A stretch of DNA of 64,000 nucleotides, from the NCBI RefSeq assembly GCF_009671205.1, contig NZ_CP045309.1, positions 4,650,001 through 4,714,000 of the forward strand. Direction: 5' to 3'. Shown here piece after piece: positions 43,081 to 54,194 of this stretch (position 1 is its first letter; each line of letters begins with the position of its first letter). The notes under the pieces are model-generated. The model saw only the letters and a program-made list of their open reading frames with translations, searched no databases and was not told the DNA's origin. Origin of the DNA: Micromonospora terminaliae (GTDB taxonomy: Bacteria; Actinomycetota; Actinomycetes; Mycobacteriales; Micromonosporaceae). A program made the translations under genes and the position numbers.

Positions 43081-44029
43081 CTTCGAGACTGTCGCGGCCA
43101 CCGAGGACCAGGCCGCGCGGCGGGGCGTCTCCGGGGAGCCCGCCACCCCCGACCGGATCGGCGCGCCCCAGCGGGCGCGCAGCCTCGCCGGCGACGCCTG
43201 GCGGGACCTGCGCCGCAACCCGATCTTCTGGGTGAGCCTGGCGCTGGTCGTGGTGGCCGCCGCGATGGCCGCCGTGCCGTCGCTGTTCACGGCCAACGAT
43301 CCGCGGGACTGCCTGCTCTCCCGGCAGCACGCCGGGCCGTCCGGCGGGGCCGTCTTCGGGTACGACTTCCAGGGCTGCGACGTGTACGCCCGGGCGGTCT
43401 ACGGCACCCGCGCCTCCCTCCTCGTCGGCGCCCTCGCCGCGCTGGCCACCGGCGTGATCGCGCTGGTCGTCGGCATGCTGGCCGGCTACTTCGGCGGCTG
43501 GGTGGACGCGGTGCTCTCCCGCGTGATCGACATCGTGCTCGGCATCCCGCTGCTGCTCGCCGCGATCGTGCTGCTCAAGCGGCTCAGCACCAGCAGCGAC
43601 AACGTCCGGCTGTTCGCCGTGATCTTCGTGCTGGCGGTGCTCGGCTGGACCACCGCGGCCCGGGTGATCCGCTCCTCGGTGATCACCGCCAAGGAGCAGG
43701 ACTACGTCTCCGCGGCCCGGATGCTCGGCGCCAGCAACGGCCGGATCATGTGGCGGCACATCCTGCCGAACGCCCTCGCCCCGGCGATCGTGGTGCTCAC
43801 CATCGCGTTGGGCTCGTTCATCGCGGCTGAGGCGACGCTGAGCTTCCTCGGCATCGGCCTGAAGGCCCCGACCATCTCCTGGGGCCAGGACATCGACACC
43901 GGCCGCATCCACATGCGAGAGGCGGCGACCCCGCTGATCGTGCCCTCGGCCTTCCTCGCGCTGACCGTGCTCGCCTTCATCATGCTGGGCGACGCGATCC
44001 GCGACGCCTTCGACCCGAAGCTCCGGTGA
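43073..44029 (+). CDS. dppC: Peptide ABC transporter permease, DppC-like
   Basis: 318 residues. A soluble N-terminal stretch of ~45 residues, then LRRNPIFWVSLALVVVAAAMAA (helix 1) and the usual GYDFQGCDVYARAVYGTRAS segment. The coupling loop is EQDYVSAARMLGASNGRIMWRH followed by ILPNALAPAIVVLT, and SFLGIGLKAPTISWGQD closes the domain. Partner of DppB. The GAGGTG just before its ATG lies within the repeat-derived spacer. Confidence 0.94.
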   Translation: MSDFETVAATEDQAARRGVSGEPATPDRIGAPQRARSLAGDAWRDLRRNPIFWVSLALVVVAAAMAAVPSLFTANDPRDCLLSRQHAGPSGGAVFGYDFQGCDVYARAVYGTRASLLVGALAALATGVIALVVGMLAGYFGGWVDAVLSRVIDIVLGIPLLLAAIVLLKRLSTSSDNVRLFAVIFVLAVLGWTTAARVIRSSVITAKEQDYVSAARMLGASNGRIMWRHILPNALAPAIVVLTIALGSFIAAEATLSFLGIGLKAPTISWGQDIDTGRIHMREAATPLIVPSAFLALTVLAFIMLGDAIRDAFDPKLR

Positions 44030-44036
44030 GGAACCC

Positions 44037-44099
44037 GTGCGAGCGCGAGGAGTGAGCGAAGCGAGCCCCGCAGTCGCGAGCGAAAGGCAGACTCTGTGA
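44037..44099 (+). repeat. Repeat-derived 20-codon linker ORF between dppC and dppD
   Basis: GTG at 44037 opens a frame [20 protein letters not shown] that ends in the TGA overlapping the GTG start of dppD. The core, GAGGAGTGAGCGAAGCGAGC, is a well-known kind of actinomycete intergenic repeat. Same arrangement as the spacer between dppB and dppC, from a different repeat. Confidence 0.5.
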
Positions 44100-45116
44100 C
44101 CCAGTCCGCGGTCCGGCCCACGCCGGCCTCCCCCACCCCGCCCGGCGGCCACCTGCTCGACGTCCGGGACCTGCACGTCGAGTTCCGCACCCGCGAGGGC
44201 GTGGCCAGGGTGATCAACGGGGTGTCGTACCACCTCGACGCCGGCGAGACCCTGGCCGTGCTCGGCGAGTCCGGCTCCGGCAAGTCGGTGACCGCCCAGG
44301 CGATCATGGGCATCCTGGACACGCCTCCGGCGCACGTCACCTCGGGCCAGATCCTCTACCAGGGCCGGGACCTGCTGGCCCAGTCCGAGGAGCAGCGCCG
44401 GCAGGTGCGCGGCAAGGAGATCGCGATGATCTTCCAGGACGCGCTGTCGGCGTTGAACCCGGTCTTCCCGGTCGGCTGGCAGATCGGCGAGACGCTGCGC
44501 CAGCGGGAGGGGATGTCCCGGGGCGGCGCCCGCCGGCGGGCCGTCGAGCTCATGGACCTCGTGAAGATCCCCGCGGCTGCGAAGCGGCTCGGCGACTACC
44601 CGCACCAGTTCTCCGGCGGCATGCGGCAGCGCGTCATGATCGCCATGGCGCTCGCCCTGGACCCGAAGGTGCTGATCGCCGACGAGCCCACCACGGCGCT
44701 GGACGTCACCGTGCAGGCCCAGATCATGGACCTGCTGGCCGACCTGCGCCGCGACCTGAACATGGCGATGATCCTGATCACCCACGACCTCGGCGTGGTC
44801 GCCGGCGTCGCGGACCGGATCGCCGTCATGTACGCCGGCCGGATCGTCGAGCACGCCGACGTGCGCTCGCTGTACCGGGCGCCGGCCCACCCGTACACCA
44901 AGGGGTTGCTGGAGTCGATCCCGCGCCTGGACGTCCGCGGCCAGGCCCTGTCGACGATCAAGGGGTTGCCGCCGAACCTCATGCGGATCCCCTCCGGCTG
45001 CCCGTTCCACCCCCGGTGCCCGTACGTGCAGCAGGTCTGCGTGGACGTGGTGCCGCACGACCTGGTCCTCGGCGACGGCCGGACCAGCGCGTGCCACTTC
45101 GCGCAGGAGGTTCGTG

Positions 45117-45133
<17 letters not shown>
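44096..45133 (+). CDS. dppD: Peptide ABC transporter ATP-binding protein, DppD-like
   Basis: 345 residues. Walker [11 protein letters not shown] (~60), signature [20 protein letters not shown], Walker [13 protein letters not shown]. The C-terminal oligopeptide-transporter domain shows [14 protein letters not shown], the Cys set that binds an iron-sulfur cluster in this subfamily. Start is a GTG at 44096 that coincides with the stop of the linker ORF. Energises the transporter together with DppF. Confidence 0.95.
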
Positions 45134-46145
<1,012 letters not shown>

Positions 46146-46160
46146 GCCCCGCGCACGACG

Positions 46161-46198
46161 GAGGCCCCGTCCCCCGGAGGAAGGGGGGACGGGGCCTC
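46161..46198. terminator. Terminator after the dpp operon
   Basis: Perfect 15-base arms, GAGGCCCCGTCCCCC and its complement, 8-base loop. It sits between convergent genes and can serve both. Confidence 0.88.
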
Positions 46199-46215
46199 TG
46201 CACGGGGCGTCCCGG

Positions 46216-48849
46216 TCAGAGCTGGGCGAGGGGGAACGCCCAGATGCCGCGGCCGTGGGTCGCGACGTAGACCGAGTTGTCGGCCGCGTTGTACTCGACG
46301 TCCATGCCGACGGTCAGCGGCAGGCCGGCGCCGAGCCGCTGCCAGGCGGTGGCGCCCGGAGCGCGGTAGAACGTGGCCAGGTCGGTGGCCAGCACCAGAC
46401 CTCCGTTGGACAGCTCCTTGATCGAGCTGGCCGGCACGTCCGGCAGGTTCGCCGAGACGTCCTTCCAGGTCGCGCCCGCGTCGGTGGTCTCAAAGACGTG
46501 GCCGAAGCCGGCGCCCGGACCCTCGGTGAAGCGGCGGGAGAAGCCGTTCACGGCGACGTAGGCGTGCGACGGGTTCGCCGGGTCGATCCCGACGCCCTGG
46601 AGGAACCGGTTGGGGAAGTCACCCGGCAGGGTGACCTGGTGCCAGCTCGCCGGGTCGGTGACCTTGCCGACCGCGAGGCCCCGGGCGAAGCCGGCGTTGT
46701 TGCAGGGGCCGCACCAGCCGACGTACGCGGTGCCGCCGGAGACCGCCACCGAGGTGGCGGTGTGACCGGCGCCCAGGTCGAACACGTTGGTCCAGCCCTT
46801 GCCGTTCTGGATCGAGTAGCCCTTGGTGTTGACCCAGACGTGCTGCCCACCGGCGACCCAGACGTTCGCGTCGTGGTCGTCGGGCGCGAACGGCGCGATG
46901 AACCGGGCCAGCTCGTCGCCGGGCGCGTTGGTGTACGGCTGGATGTCCCGCGAGGTGGAGTCCGCCTGCGTGCCCGAGCCGGTGTTGGCGTTGCAGTTCT
47001 CGGTCACCCGCATGGCCAGGTTGGTGTACTCCTGGACCTGCCGGCAGCCGTTCGCCGGGTCGGCCTGGGAGTCGCCGCCGTCACCGCCGAAGTGCGAGCC
47101 CATCACGGTGTCGCCGGGGCGCAGGATCGAGGTGCCGTTGTCCTGGAGGCCGCCGGAGACGATGGTGCCGGCCTTCGCCGGGTCCTTGCCCAGCGCCACC
47201 GAGTAGTACTGGAGCGCGTCGATGGCGCCGTCGTTGAGGCTCTGCCAGTCGGTGGCGTGCCCGTCCCGGTCGGTCTTCCCGTTGATCGGCCGCCGGTAGA
47301 CGCCGCCGTCGTTGCCGACGTAGACGAAACCGTTGCCCACGGCCACCGAGTGCTGGTCGGAGTGGGTGGTCTTGCTGCAGGTGTTCTGCGCGTCGTGGAT
47401 GTTCCAGCAGGGGAAGTTGAAGTTCCAGTACGGGCCGACGGTCTTCCAGTTGGCGCCGGCGTCGGTCGACTCGTAGACCTCCTCGAGGCCCGCCCAGAGG
47501 TGGTTCGGGTTGGCCGGGTCCACCGCCAGGAACTGGTTGTACCAGGCCTGGATGCCCGGGCCGTAGCCCTTGCCCATCACGGTCTGCTTGAGCGCAGAGC
47601 CGGAGTTGCCCAGCTTCGACGAGTCGGCGATCTTGTTCCAGGGGCCGGCCGGGTTGCCGGTGTTGGAGACGTAGATGCCGTCGAGGTAGCTGTTCACGTT
47701 GCCGGCCGGCTTGTTGAGCAGCTTCGGCGACTGGTTGATCGCGTACAGCTTGCCGCCGTCGGCGGAGAAGGCGAACGTCACGTAGCCGATGTCGTCGGCC
47801 GGCATGGCGCCGGTCGGGTTGACCTTCGCCCAGCCGCCGGCCGTGTAGTCGGCGGTCTCGTAGAAGCCGTTGTAGCTGTCGCCGGAGCGCCAGGCGGAGG
47901 CCGCGATCACGTGCTTCGGGTTGCGCGGGTCCTGGGCCACGTCGTTGACGATGTTCTTGTACGCGGCGTTCGCGTCTCCAGCCTTCGCCCCGCCCGGCAG
48001 GTATTCCGCGTTCGGCGCGAACTCCAGCTTCCAGGCGCCCGAGGTGCTGCCCATCGCGTGCGAGAACAGGCCCCGGTTGGTGGCGACCCAGACCTTGCCG
48101 TCGAAGAAGCGCAGCTTGTTGATGACCGTGCTCTCCAGCTCGGTCCCGCCGACCCGGTCGGTCGCCTTGAACGCGCCGGACTTCGGGTCGGCCAGCCGGT
48201 AGACGCCGGCGCCGACGTACGAGGTGCCGCCGGTGTTGCCCTCGCCGGTCGCGTACCAGAGCGAACCGTCGCCGGCCAGCACGACGTCGCCGCTGGACAG
48301 GGTGGGCAGCGCGTCCGTGATCGGCGTCCAGCTCCCGCCGCCGATCGAGGAACGCCACACGCCGCCGTCCGCGCCGGCCGCGTACACGTGGCCGCTGTTG
48401 TCCGACGCGAGGCCCGTGATCCGGCCGGTGACCAGGCCCGCGCCCCCGGACGAGTTGGACGCGTAGTCGCGGTAGCGCGGGTCGTCGCCGTCGTACTTGA
48501 TCTTCGTGACCTCGCGCCAGTTGCCCTTGGTGACGGGCATCGCGTTGAGCTGGCTCAACGCGTTGGCGTACGCCCCCGGCGCGACGATGCCCGGGGCGTA
48601 GCGGGCCTGGGCGAACTGCTCGGCGATGGTGCGGGCCTCGAAGGCCTCCTCGCCGGCCTCCTCCGACGACTCGCCGGCGGCCATCTCCATGAACTCTCTG
48701 GGGTGCCAGGGCATGTTGGCGCCCGGCTCGTCGGCCAGGCCCAGCTTCTCCTGCACCTCGTGGTTGGTGGCGACCACGCCACCGAGCGCGGCGGTGAGCA
48801 CCAGCGCGCCCGCTATCGTCGCCGGCCTGCGCCAGCGTGACTGCGACAT
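46216..48849 (-). CDS. Secreted beta-propeller protein (BNR/sialidase-type repeats)
   Basis: 877 residues. An N-terminal signal peptide (RRPATIAGALVLTAALGGVV) and then many propeller blades of the type GHVYAAGADGGVWRSSIGGGSW, YVGNDGGVYRR, HVFETTDAGATWKDVS, i.e. BNR/Asp-box-like repeats (SxDGGxxW variants). Cys pairs (CWNIHDAQNTC, CGPC) suit an extracellular protein. No catalytic residues of sialidase can be identified, so binding or hydrolysis of a polymer are both open. GGAGG lies 7 bases before the ATG at 48849. Confidence 0.85.
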   Translation of the reverse strand: MSQSRWRRPATIAGALVLTAALGGVVATNHEVQEKLGLADEPGANMPWHPREFMEMAAGESSEEAGEEAFEARTIAEQFAQARYAPGIVAPGAYANALSQLNAMPVTKGNWREVTKIKYDGDDPRYRDYASNSSGGAGLVTGRITGLASDNSGHVYAAGADGGVWRSSIGGGSWTPITDALPTLSSGDVVLAGDGSLWYATGEGNTGGTSYVGAGVYRLADPKSGAFKATDRVGGTELESTVINKLRFFDGKVWVATNRGLFSHAMGSTSGAWKLEFAPNAEYLPGGAKAGDANAAYKNIVNDVAQDPRNPKHVIAASAWRSGDSYNGFYETADYTAGGWAKVNPTGAMPADDIGYVTFAFSADGGKLYAINQSPKLLNKPAGNVNSYLDGIYVSNTGNPAGPWNKIADSSKLGNSGSALKQTVMGKGYGPGIQAWYNQFLAVDPANPNHLWAGLEEVYESTDAGANWKTVGPYWNFNFPCWNIHDAQNTCSKTTHSDQHSVAVGNGFVYVGNDGGVYRRPINGKTDRDGHATDWQSLNDGAIDALQYYSVALGKDPAKAGTIVSGGLQDNGTSILRPGDTVMGSHFGGDGGDSQADPANGCRQVQEYTNLAMRVTENCNANTGSGTQADSTSRDIQPYTNAPGDELARFIAPFAPDDHDANVWVAGGQHVWVNTKGYSIQNGKGWTNVFDLGAGHTATSVAVSGGTAYVGWCGPCNNAGFARGLAVGKVTDPASWHQVTLPGDFPNRFLQGVGIDPANPSHAYVAVNGFSRRFTEGPGAGFGHVFETTDAGATWKDVSANLPDVPASSIKELSNGGLVLATDLATFYRAPGATAWQRLGAGLPLTVGMDVEYNAADNSVYVATHGRGIWAFPLAQL

Positions 48850-49021
48850 GTGAATCCTCCCGGATTCGAGGGGGTACGGGCCTGCGGCCCGGGATGGAAG
48901 ACGAGGGACGGATGACGCACGACGGCGCCACCGCGGTCGGACGGTCACCGTCCGAGAGGGACCCCGAGCCGGCGGAACGCCCGGACGGACCTCGGGTCAC
49001 GTCCGGCGGAGGCGGGCGGGG

Positions 49022-49420
49022 TCAGGCGGAGGCCGGTGGGCCGCGGGTGGCCAGGGTGCCGCGTGGCGGCAACGGGAGGGCCGGCTGACCACGGGTGCTC
49101 GTGACGGCCACCCGCTCGGGCGTGCCGCCGACCCGCGGGGGCGCGGCCGGAAGGACGTCGTCCGGTCCGTCGCCGACGGTGACACCTGCGCGGTGGTCAC
49201 CGCAGGGCCCGCCGGCGAACGCCGTCCGCAGCTCCGGCGGAGCGTCGCCGGGCGCGTGGGGGGCGGCGGCGGCACCGTGCTCGCCGACGTGGGCGGCGGC
49301 GTGCGCGGCGGTGACCGTCGCGCCGGGCGGATGGTGGTTGGCGCAGCCGGGCGCGCCCAGGCCGGCCAGGACGAACGCCAGCGCGACGACGACGGTGCTC
49401 AACCGGTCGACTGCGCGCAT
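49022..49420 (-). CDS. His-rich putative lipoprotein
   Basis: 132 residues. Short basic start, a hydrophobic stretch (STVVVALAFVLAGLGAP) and a Cys (GCANHH) that could be lipid-modified, although the lipobox is weak. Ten His residues follow, eight of them within the next ~36 residues (CANHHPPGATVTAAHAAAHV GEHG), then Pro/Gly-rich text. The His cluster suggests metal binding outside the cell (inference). The ATG at 49420 is in the middle of a longer open frame; the part upstream is not signal-like. Confidence 0.6.
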   Translation of the reverse strand: MRAVDRLSTVVVALAFVLAGLGAPGCANHHPPGATVTAAHAAAHVGEHGAAAAPHAPGDAPPELRTAFAGGPCGDHRAGVTVGDGPDDVLPAAPPRVGGTPERVAVTSTRGQPALPLPPRGTLATRGPPASA

Positions 49421-49634
49421 GGGCAAACCTGTCCGAGGGGGTGGCCGCTCGAGCGGGCGGCGCGTCGGCCGCGGGGCGGGAGCGAGTCGAGCAGAAACGG
49501 GGAGGGTCGATCGCTTGCTGCGGGACAACGCTAGCAACAGCTGTCACAACCCGGCAATGGTGGACAGTCGTCCTTTCGGCTGGTCAGCCGTCCACTCGTG
49601 ACATCGCTCGAATCAAGGCGGGCACCACATGAAA

Positions 49635-49664
49635 CAGGGGCGCGGCCGGTCGGCCGCGCCCCTG
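49635..49664 (-). terminator. Terminator after purH
   Basis: Perfect 13-base arms, CAGGGGCGCGGCC and its complement, with a GGTC loop, 16 bases past the purH stop. Confidence 0.87.
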
Positions 49665-49680
49665 CCGGGTTCGGTGCAGA

Positions 49681-51252
49681 TCAGTGGAAGAAGTGCCGGG
49701 TGCCGGTGAGGTACATGGTCACCCCGGCCTCCTTGCAGGCGGCGATGGTCTCCTCGTCGCGGATCGAGCCGCCGGGCTGCACGATGGCCCGGACGCCGGC
49801 GTCGATGAGGATCTTCGGGCCGTCGGCGAACGGGAAGAAGGCGTCCGAGGCACAGACCGAGCCGCGGGCCCGCTCGGCGCCGGCCCGGGAGACCGCGAGC
49901 TGCGCCGAGTCGACCCGGTTGACCTGGCCCATCCCCACGCCGACCGTGGCGCCGTCCCGCGCCAGGAGGATGGCGTTGCTCTTCACGGCCCGGACCGCCC
50001 GCCAGGCGAACGCCAGGTCACGCAGGGTGGCCTCGTCGGCCGCCTCACCGGTGGCCAGCGTCCAGCTCGCCGGGTCGTCGCCCGCGGCGTCGATCTTGTC
50101 CCGCATCTGCACCAGCACACCGCCGGTGACCTGCCGCCACTCGGCCGGCAGCGGATCGAACTCCGGGGCCCGCAGCAGGCGGATGTTCTTCTTCGCCCGG
50201 AGGACCTCCAGGGCGCCCTCATCGAAGCCGGGCGCCACCAGCACCTCGGTGAAGATCTCCGCGACCTGCCGGGCCAGCTCGACCGAGACCGGCCGGTTGA
50301 CCGCGATCACCCCGCCGTACGCGGACACCGGGTCGCAGGCGTGCGCCCGGCGGTGCGCCTCGGCCACGTCCGCCCCGACCGCGATGCCGCACGGGTTGGC
50401 GTGCTTGATGATCGCCACCGCCGGCTGCTCGGGGAAGTCGTTCGCGGCCCGCCAGGCGGCGTCGGCGTCGACGTAGTTGTTGTAGGACATCTCCTTGCCG
50501 TGCAGCTGCTCGGCCTGCGCCAGGCCGGCCGGGCTGGCCGGGTCGGCGTAGAGGGCGGCCGCCTGGTGCGGGTTCTCGCCGTAGCGCAGCACCGCCTGGC
50601 GGCGCAGCGCCAGCCCGGCGAACGCGGGCCACCCGTCGGCGGCGGGTGCCAGCTCGCGGGCGAACCACTCGGCGACGGCCACGTCGTAGTCGGCGATGTC
50701 GGCGAACGCGCGGGCCGCGAGGGCGCGGCGCTGGGAGAGGGTGAAGCCGCCCTCGGCCAGCGCCTCCCGCAGCGCCGGGTAGGCCGCCGGGTCGGTCACC
50801 ACGGCCACCGAGGCGTGGTTCTTGGCCGCGGCCCGGACCATCGCCGGACCGCCGATGTCGATCTGCTCGACGCACTCGTCCTGGCTCGCCCCCGAGGCGA
50901 CCGTGGCCTGGAACGGGTAGAGGTTGGAGACCAGCAGGTCGATGCCGGCGATGCCGTGCTCGTCGAGCTGGGCGGCGTGCGCGTCCTTGCGCAGGTCGGC
51001 CAGGAGGCCGCCGTGGATCTTCGGGTGCAGCGTCTTCACCCGGCCGTCGAGGATCTCCGGGAAACCGGTCACCTGCTCGACCGGGGTCACCGGCACGCCC
51101 GCCCCGGAGATCGTCGACGCGGTGCTGCCGGTCGAGACGATCTCCACCCCCGCCTCGTGCAGGGCCCGGGCCAGCTCGACCAGCCCGGTCTTGTCGTAGA
51201 CGCTGACCAGCGCCCGCCGGATCGGGCGGCGCACGTCCTCAGTGGTGCTCAC
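49681..51252 (-). CDS. purH: Bifunctional AICAR formyltransferase / IMP cyclohydrolase
   Basis: 523 residues. The N-terminal cyclohydrolase domain has [29 protein letters not shown] and [14 protein letters not shown]; the C-terminal transformylase has [38 protein letters not shown] and [10 protein letters not shown]. It makes the last two steps of IMP synthesis using 10-formyl-THF. The GTG at 51252 overlaps the purN stop (GTGA), so the two are coupled; a longer frame from 51285 is less likely. Confidence 0.97.
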   Translation of the reverse strand: MSTTEDVRRPIRRALVSVYDKTGLVELARALHEAGVEIVSTGSTASTISGAGVPVTPVEQVTGFPEILDGRVKTLHPKIHGGLLADLRKDAHAAQLDEHGIAGIDLLVSNLYPFQATVASGASQDECVEQIDIGGPAMVRAAAKNHASVAVVTDPAAYPALREALAEGGFTLSQRRALAARAFADIADYDVAVAEWFARELAPAADGWPAFAGLALRRQAVLRYGENPHQAAALYADPASPAGLAQAEQLHGKEMSYNNYVDADAAWRAANDFPEQPAVAIIKHANPCGIAVGADVAEAHRRAHACDPVSAYGGVIAVNRPVSVELARQVAEIFTEVLVAPGFDEGALEVLRAKKNIRLLRAPEFDPLPAEWRQVTGGVLVQMRDKIDAAGDDPASWTLATGEAADEATLRDLAFAWRAVRAVKSNAILLARDGATVGVGMGQVNRVDSAQLAVSRAGAERARGSVCASDAFFPFADGPKILIDAGVRAIVQPGGSIRDEETIAACKEAGVTMYLTGTRHFFH

Positions 51253-51869
51253 GGCACGGTGACCTTTCTGCCGGTGATCGTCCAACCTTCACGGACCAGC
51301 CGACCGACCTGCTCGACGAGCTGGCGCCGCTCGGCGGACTTGATGCGCTCGGTGAGCGTCTCCTCGTCGTCGTCATCCCGCACCGGCACGGCGACCTGGG
51401 CGACGATCGGGCCGGTGTCCATCCCGGCGTCGACGAAGAACAGGGTGGCTCCGGTGACCTTGACGCCGTACGCCAGCGCGTCCCGCGGGCCGTGGATGCC
51501 GGGGAACGCCGGCAGCAGGGTGTTGTGCGTGTTCAGGTAGCGGTCCCCGAACGCGGCCAGGAACTGCGGGCCGACAAGCTTGAGGAAACCGGCGCTGATG
51601 ACCAGGTCCGGCCGGTGCTCGGCGACCCGGGCGGTGAGCGCCTTGTCCCAGTCCTCGCGGGTCGGGTGGTCCTTCAGCCGCTCGACGAAGGCCGGCACAC
51701 CGGCCGCGGCGGCCCGGTCCAGGCCGGCGATCCCGTCGCGGTCGGCGCCCACGGCCACCACCCGGGCCCCGTACGCGGGGTCGGCGGCGGCGTCCAGCAG
51801 CGCCTGGAGGTTGCTGCCGGAACCGGAGACGAGGACGACGAGGCGGGCGACGGACGCGGGCTCGGTCAC
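51249..51869 (-). CDS. purN: Phosphoribosylglycinamide formyltransferase
   Basis: 206 residues. [18 protein letters not shown] binds GAR phosphate, the active-site segment is [20 protein letters not shown] (Asn and His of the NxH pair) and the later [11 protein letters not shown] holds the catalytic Asp. Uses 10-formyl-THF to formylate GAR. Starts at a GTG (51869) and is coupled to purH. Confidence 0.96.
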   Translation of the reverse strand: MTEPASVARLVVLVSGSGSNLQALLDAAADPAYGARVVAVGADRDGIAGLDRAAAAGVPAFVERLKDHPTREDWDKALTARVAEHRPDLVISAGFLKLVGPQFLAAFGDRYLNTHNTLLPAFPGIHGPRDALAYGVKVTGATLFFVDAGMDTGPIVAQVAVPVRDDDDEETLTERIKSAERRQLVEQVGRLVREGWTITGRKVTVP

Positions 51870-52080
51870 GCGGCAACCCTATCGGGCCGGGCGGGGTGTC
51901 CGACGGCTGGGCGGCGGCCGCGCGGGTGATCTCCCTCGTGGCGCCGGCACGATACGCTGCCGTCGCCCGGTGCCGTGCGTACGCCCGGCCCGGTGTCGGC
52001 ATCGTGACCTCGGTCCCGGGCCCGTCGTGCCGCGGCGTCCCATGGACCGTCGACCCCCCAGTTTGAGGAGCGCTCCGCAG

Positions 52081-52668
52081 ATGCAGCCCGGTTACCCCGG
52101 TCAGGACCCCTACGGCCAGCAGCAGCCGAACCAGGACCCGACCTCCCCGCAGTACAACCCGTACGGCCAGCAGCCGCAGGCGCCGCAGTACGGGCAGCAG
52201 CCCACCTCGGGCCAGCCGTACGGGCAGGACCCGTACGCCCAGCCGCCACAGGCCCCGCAGTACGGCCAGCAGCCCACCTCCGGCCAGCCGTACGGCCAGC
52301 AGCCGAGCTCCGGCCAGCCCTACGGCCAGGACCCGTACGCGCAGCAGCAGCCGTACGGCGCCGCGCCGCAGTACCCGCAGGCCGGCTACCCCACCGGCGG
52401 CGGCCAGAACAACACGCTCGGCCTGGTGTCGATGATCCTGGGCATCGCGTCGATCCCGATGGTGTGCTGCCTCTACCTGGGGATCCCGCTCGGCATCGCC
52501 GGTGTGGTCACCGGCTACCTGGCCAAGCAGAAGGCGGACCGGGGCGAGGCCAGCAACGCCGGCCAGGCCAAGGTCGGTCTCATCTGCGGCGCGGTCGGCG
52601 CCGGTCTGGGCATCCTGCTGCTCATCCTCGCCGTCGTCGCCAACGTGAACCTGCCGACCGAGCCCTGA
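52081..52668 (+). CDS. DUF4190 membrane protein with Tyr/Gln/Pro repeats
   Basis: 195 residues. The first ~115 consist of repeats of the type YGQQPTSGQPYGQDPYAQPP, a disordered cytoplasmic tail, followed by two membrane helices (LGLVSMILGIASIPMVCCLY and LICGAVGAGLGILLLILAVV) separated by a short charged loop (YLAKQKADRGEASNAGQAKV). This is the DUF4190 layout. GAGGAG precedes the ATG. Function of the family is not known; localisation to growth sites has been suggested for similar repeat-tailed proteins. Confidence 0.85.
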   Translation: MQPGYPGQDPYGQQQPNQDPTSPQYNPYGQQPQAPQYGQQPTSGQPYGQDPYAQPPQAPQYGQQPTSGQPYGQQPSSGQPYGQDPYAQQQPYGAAPQYPQAGYPTGGGQNNTLGLVSMILGIASIPMVCCLYLGIPLGIAGVVTGYLAKQKADRGEASNAGQAKVGLICGAVGAGLGILLLILAVVANVNLPTEP

Positions 52669-52684
52669 TCATCTCCGGTGGCGG

Positions 52685-52717
52685 AAGGGGCGTCCCGCGA
52701 GCAACGGGGCGCCCCTT
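52685..52717. terminator. Bidirectional terminator
   Basis: 13-base arms AAGGGGCGTCCCG / CGGGGCGCCCCTT with one G-T pair and a 7-base loop, between the convergent DUF4190 and PerM-like genes. Confidence 0.8.
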
Positions 52718-52742
52718 CACCGTCTGCGGGCCCGGCGCGGAT

Positions 52743-54035
52743 TCAGCGGGCCGGGGTGCGGGTGAGGGTGCGGCCGGCGGCGGCGCCGAGGAGTGCGCCG
52801 ACGGCGACCACCAGCGTGGCCACGCCCGCCACCAGCCAGGGCGACGGGCCGATCTCGGCCAGCCGGCCGCCGCCGAGCGGACCGCCGGAGGCCGCCGCGG
52901 CCAGGCCGAGCAGCAGCCCGGCGACCGGACCGGCGAGCGCCGCCGGGACGAGCAGGGTGGACCACCCGACCGGGGCGCGGTCGTCGGCCGCGAGCCGCAG
53001 CAGCCGCCGGGCCAGCAGCCAGCCGGCCGCCATGGCGGCCAGCACGGGCACCGCGAGCAGCGCGGCGCCCAGCCCGTCCACCGGGCCACGCGGCAGGCCG
53101 GCCAGCAAGGGTACGGCCGGCAGCGCGCCGACGGACACCTCGCTGGTCCGCACGGCGGTGTCGGTGCCCACGGCGAACCCGGGCCCGAGCAGGTAACTCG
53201 CCGACCAGACGGTGGCGTTCGGCGCGTAGGCGAGGCTCACCAGGGTGATGCCCGCCTGACCGGCCACCCCCGTCCGGTACGCCCCGATCATGTCGGCCGC
53301 GTCGCCGCCTCCGGTGGCCACGGCCAGCCCGGCCGCACCGGCGCCCGCCCCGAGCAGCAGCAGGACGGCGACCAGCCCGGTGCGCACGCCGTCACGCAGC
53401 GCCGCCGGGGAACGGCGGGTCAGCAGGACCCAGACACCGGTGGTCCGCAGCGCACCGGCCAGGGCCGCGAGCCCACCGAGGACCGCGAAGGTCAGCCCGG
53501 CCCGGACCGGGGACACCCGCAGCCCGCCCACGCCGACCGCGAGCGCGGCGAGGGTGCCGAGCACCCCGTACGCGAGGCCGACCGCGACCGCGACGGTGAG
53601 CGCCCGGCCCGGCGAGCGCCGGCCCCGCGCGCCGATGGCGCGGCTCACGTGGACCCCGGCGCGGGTGAGCCGCCAGACGGCGAGCGCGGTCAGGGCGAGC
53701 GGCGCCAGGCCGAGCGGCCCGGCGGAGGTCTCCAGCGGCACGCCGTGCCCGAGCAGCCAGCCGACCAGCCCGGCGCGGAGCGCGCCGGGCACCGAGCCGG
53801 CGTCCTCGCTGAGCTGGGCCAGGCCGAGCACCACGGAGACCGGCAGCCACGACGTCACGGCGGCCCAGAGGGCGGCCACCCCGGCGGCGACGGGCAGCGG
53901 GGCCCGGCCGCGCGGCGGCTCCCCCGACCGGGGTGCGGGCACCCGCGGCGCCGGCCCGGCACGGCGGGTCGGCCGGGTGTCGGCGGCGACCTCGGCGGCG
54001 GGCTGGCGAGGCTGGTCAGGGGTGACGCGTGACAT
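52743..54035 (-). CDS. DUF6350 / PerM-like integral membrane protein
   Basis: 430 residues. A Pro/Arg-rich cytoplasmic start (~45 residues) and about ten membrane helices (VAAGVAALWAAVTSWLPVSV, LALTALAVWRLTRAG, TVAVAVGLAYGVLGTLAALA and others). The segments AGQAGITLVSLAYAPNATVW and ASYLLGPGFAVGTDT are the family hallmark. In mycobacteria the same position, next to sucCD and purNH, holds perM, which is needed for cell division under stress. Function here is inferred from synteny and family. Confidence 0.8.
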   Translation of the reverse strand: MSRVTPDQPRQPAAEVAADTRPTRRAGPAPRVPAPRSGEPPRGRAPLPVAAGVAALWAAVTSWLPVSVVLGLAQLSEDAGSVPGALRAGLVGWLLGHGVPLETSAGPLGLAPLALTALAVWRLTRAGVHVSRAIGARGRRSPGRALTVAVAVGLAYGVLGTLAALAVGVGGLRVSPVRAGLTFAVLGGLAALAGALRTTGVWVLLTRRSPAALRDGVRTGLVAVLLLLGAGAGAAGLAVATGGGDAADMIGAYRTGVAGQAGITLVSLAYAPNATVWSASYLLGPGFAVGTDTAVRTSEVSVGALPAVPLLAGLPRGPVDGLGAALLAVPVLAAMAAGWLLARRLLRLAADDRAPVGWSTLLVPAALAGPVAGLLLGLAAAASGGPLGGGRLAEIGPSPWLVAGVATLVVAVGALLGAAAGRTLTRTPAR

Positions 54036-54194
54036 CGGCTCTACTCTGGCATGCCGCGCGGGTGACGGCAGTCCGATACCGCCCCGGGGCCACGGCGAGT
54101 TCCCTGATCCACCGGCTCGGCGGCCCGGATCCGGTTTAGCCTCGGCCCAGGACGCGACCTTTCCTGTCGCGGCACCGACCGCTCGGAGGAAGCC

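Noticed and set aside
52081..52400. Array-like repeats resembling a CRISPR
   Set aside because: The repetition is codon-based (YGQQP units) within a gene; no constant repeat/variable spacer pattern.
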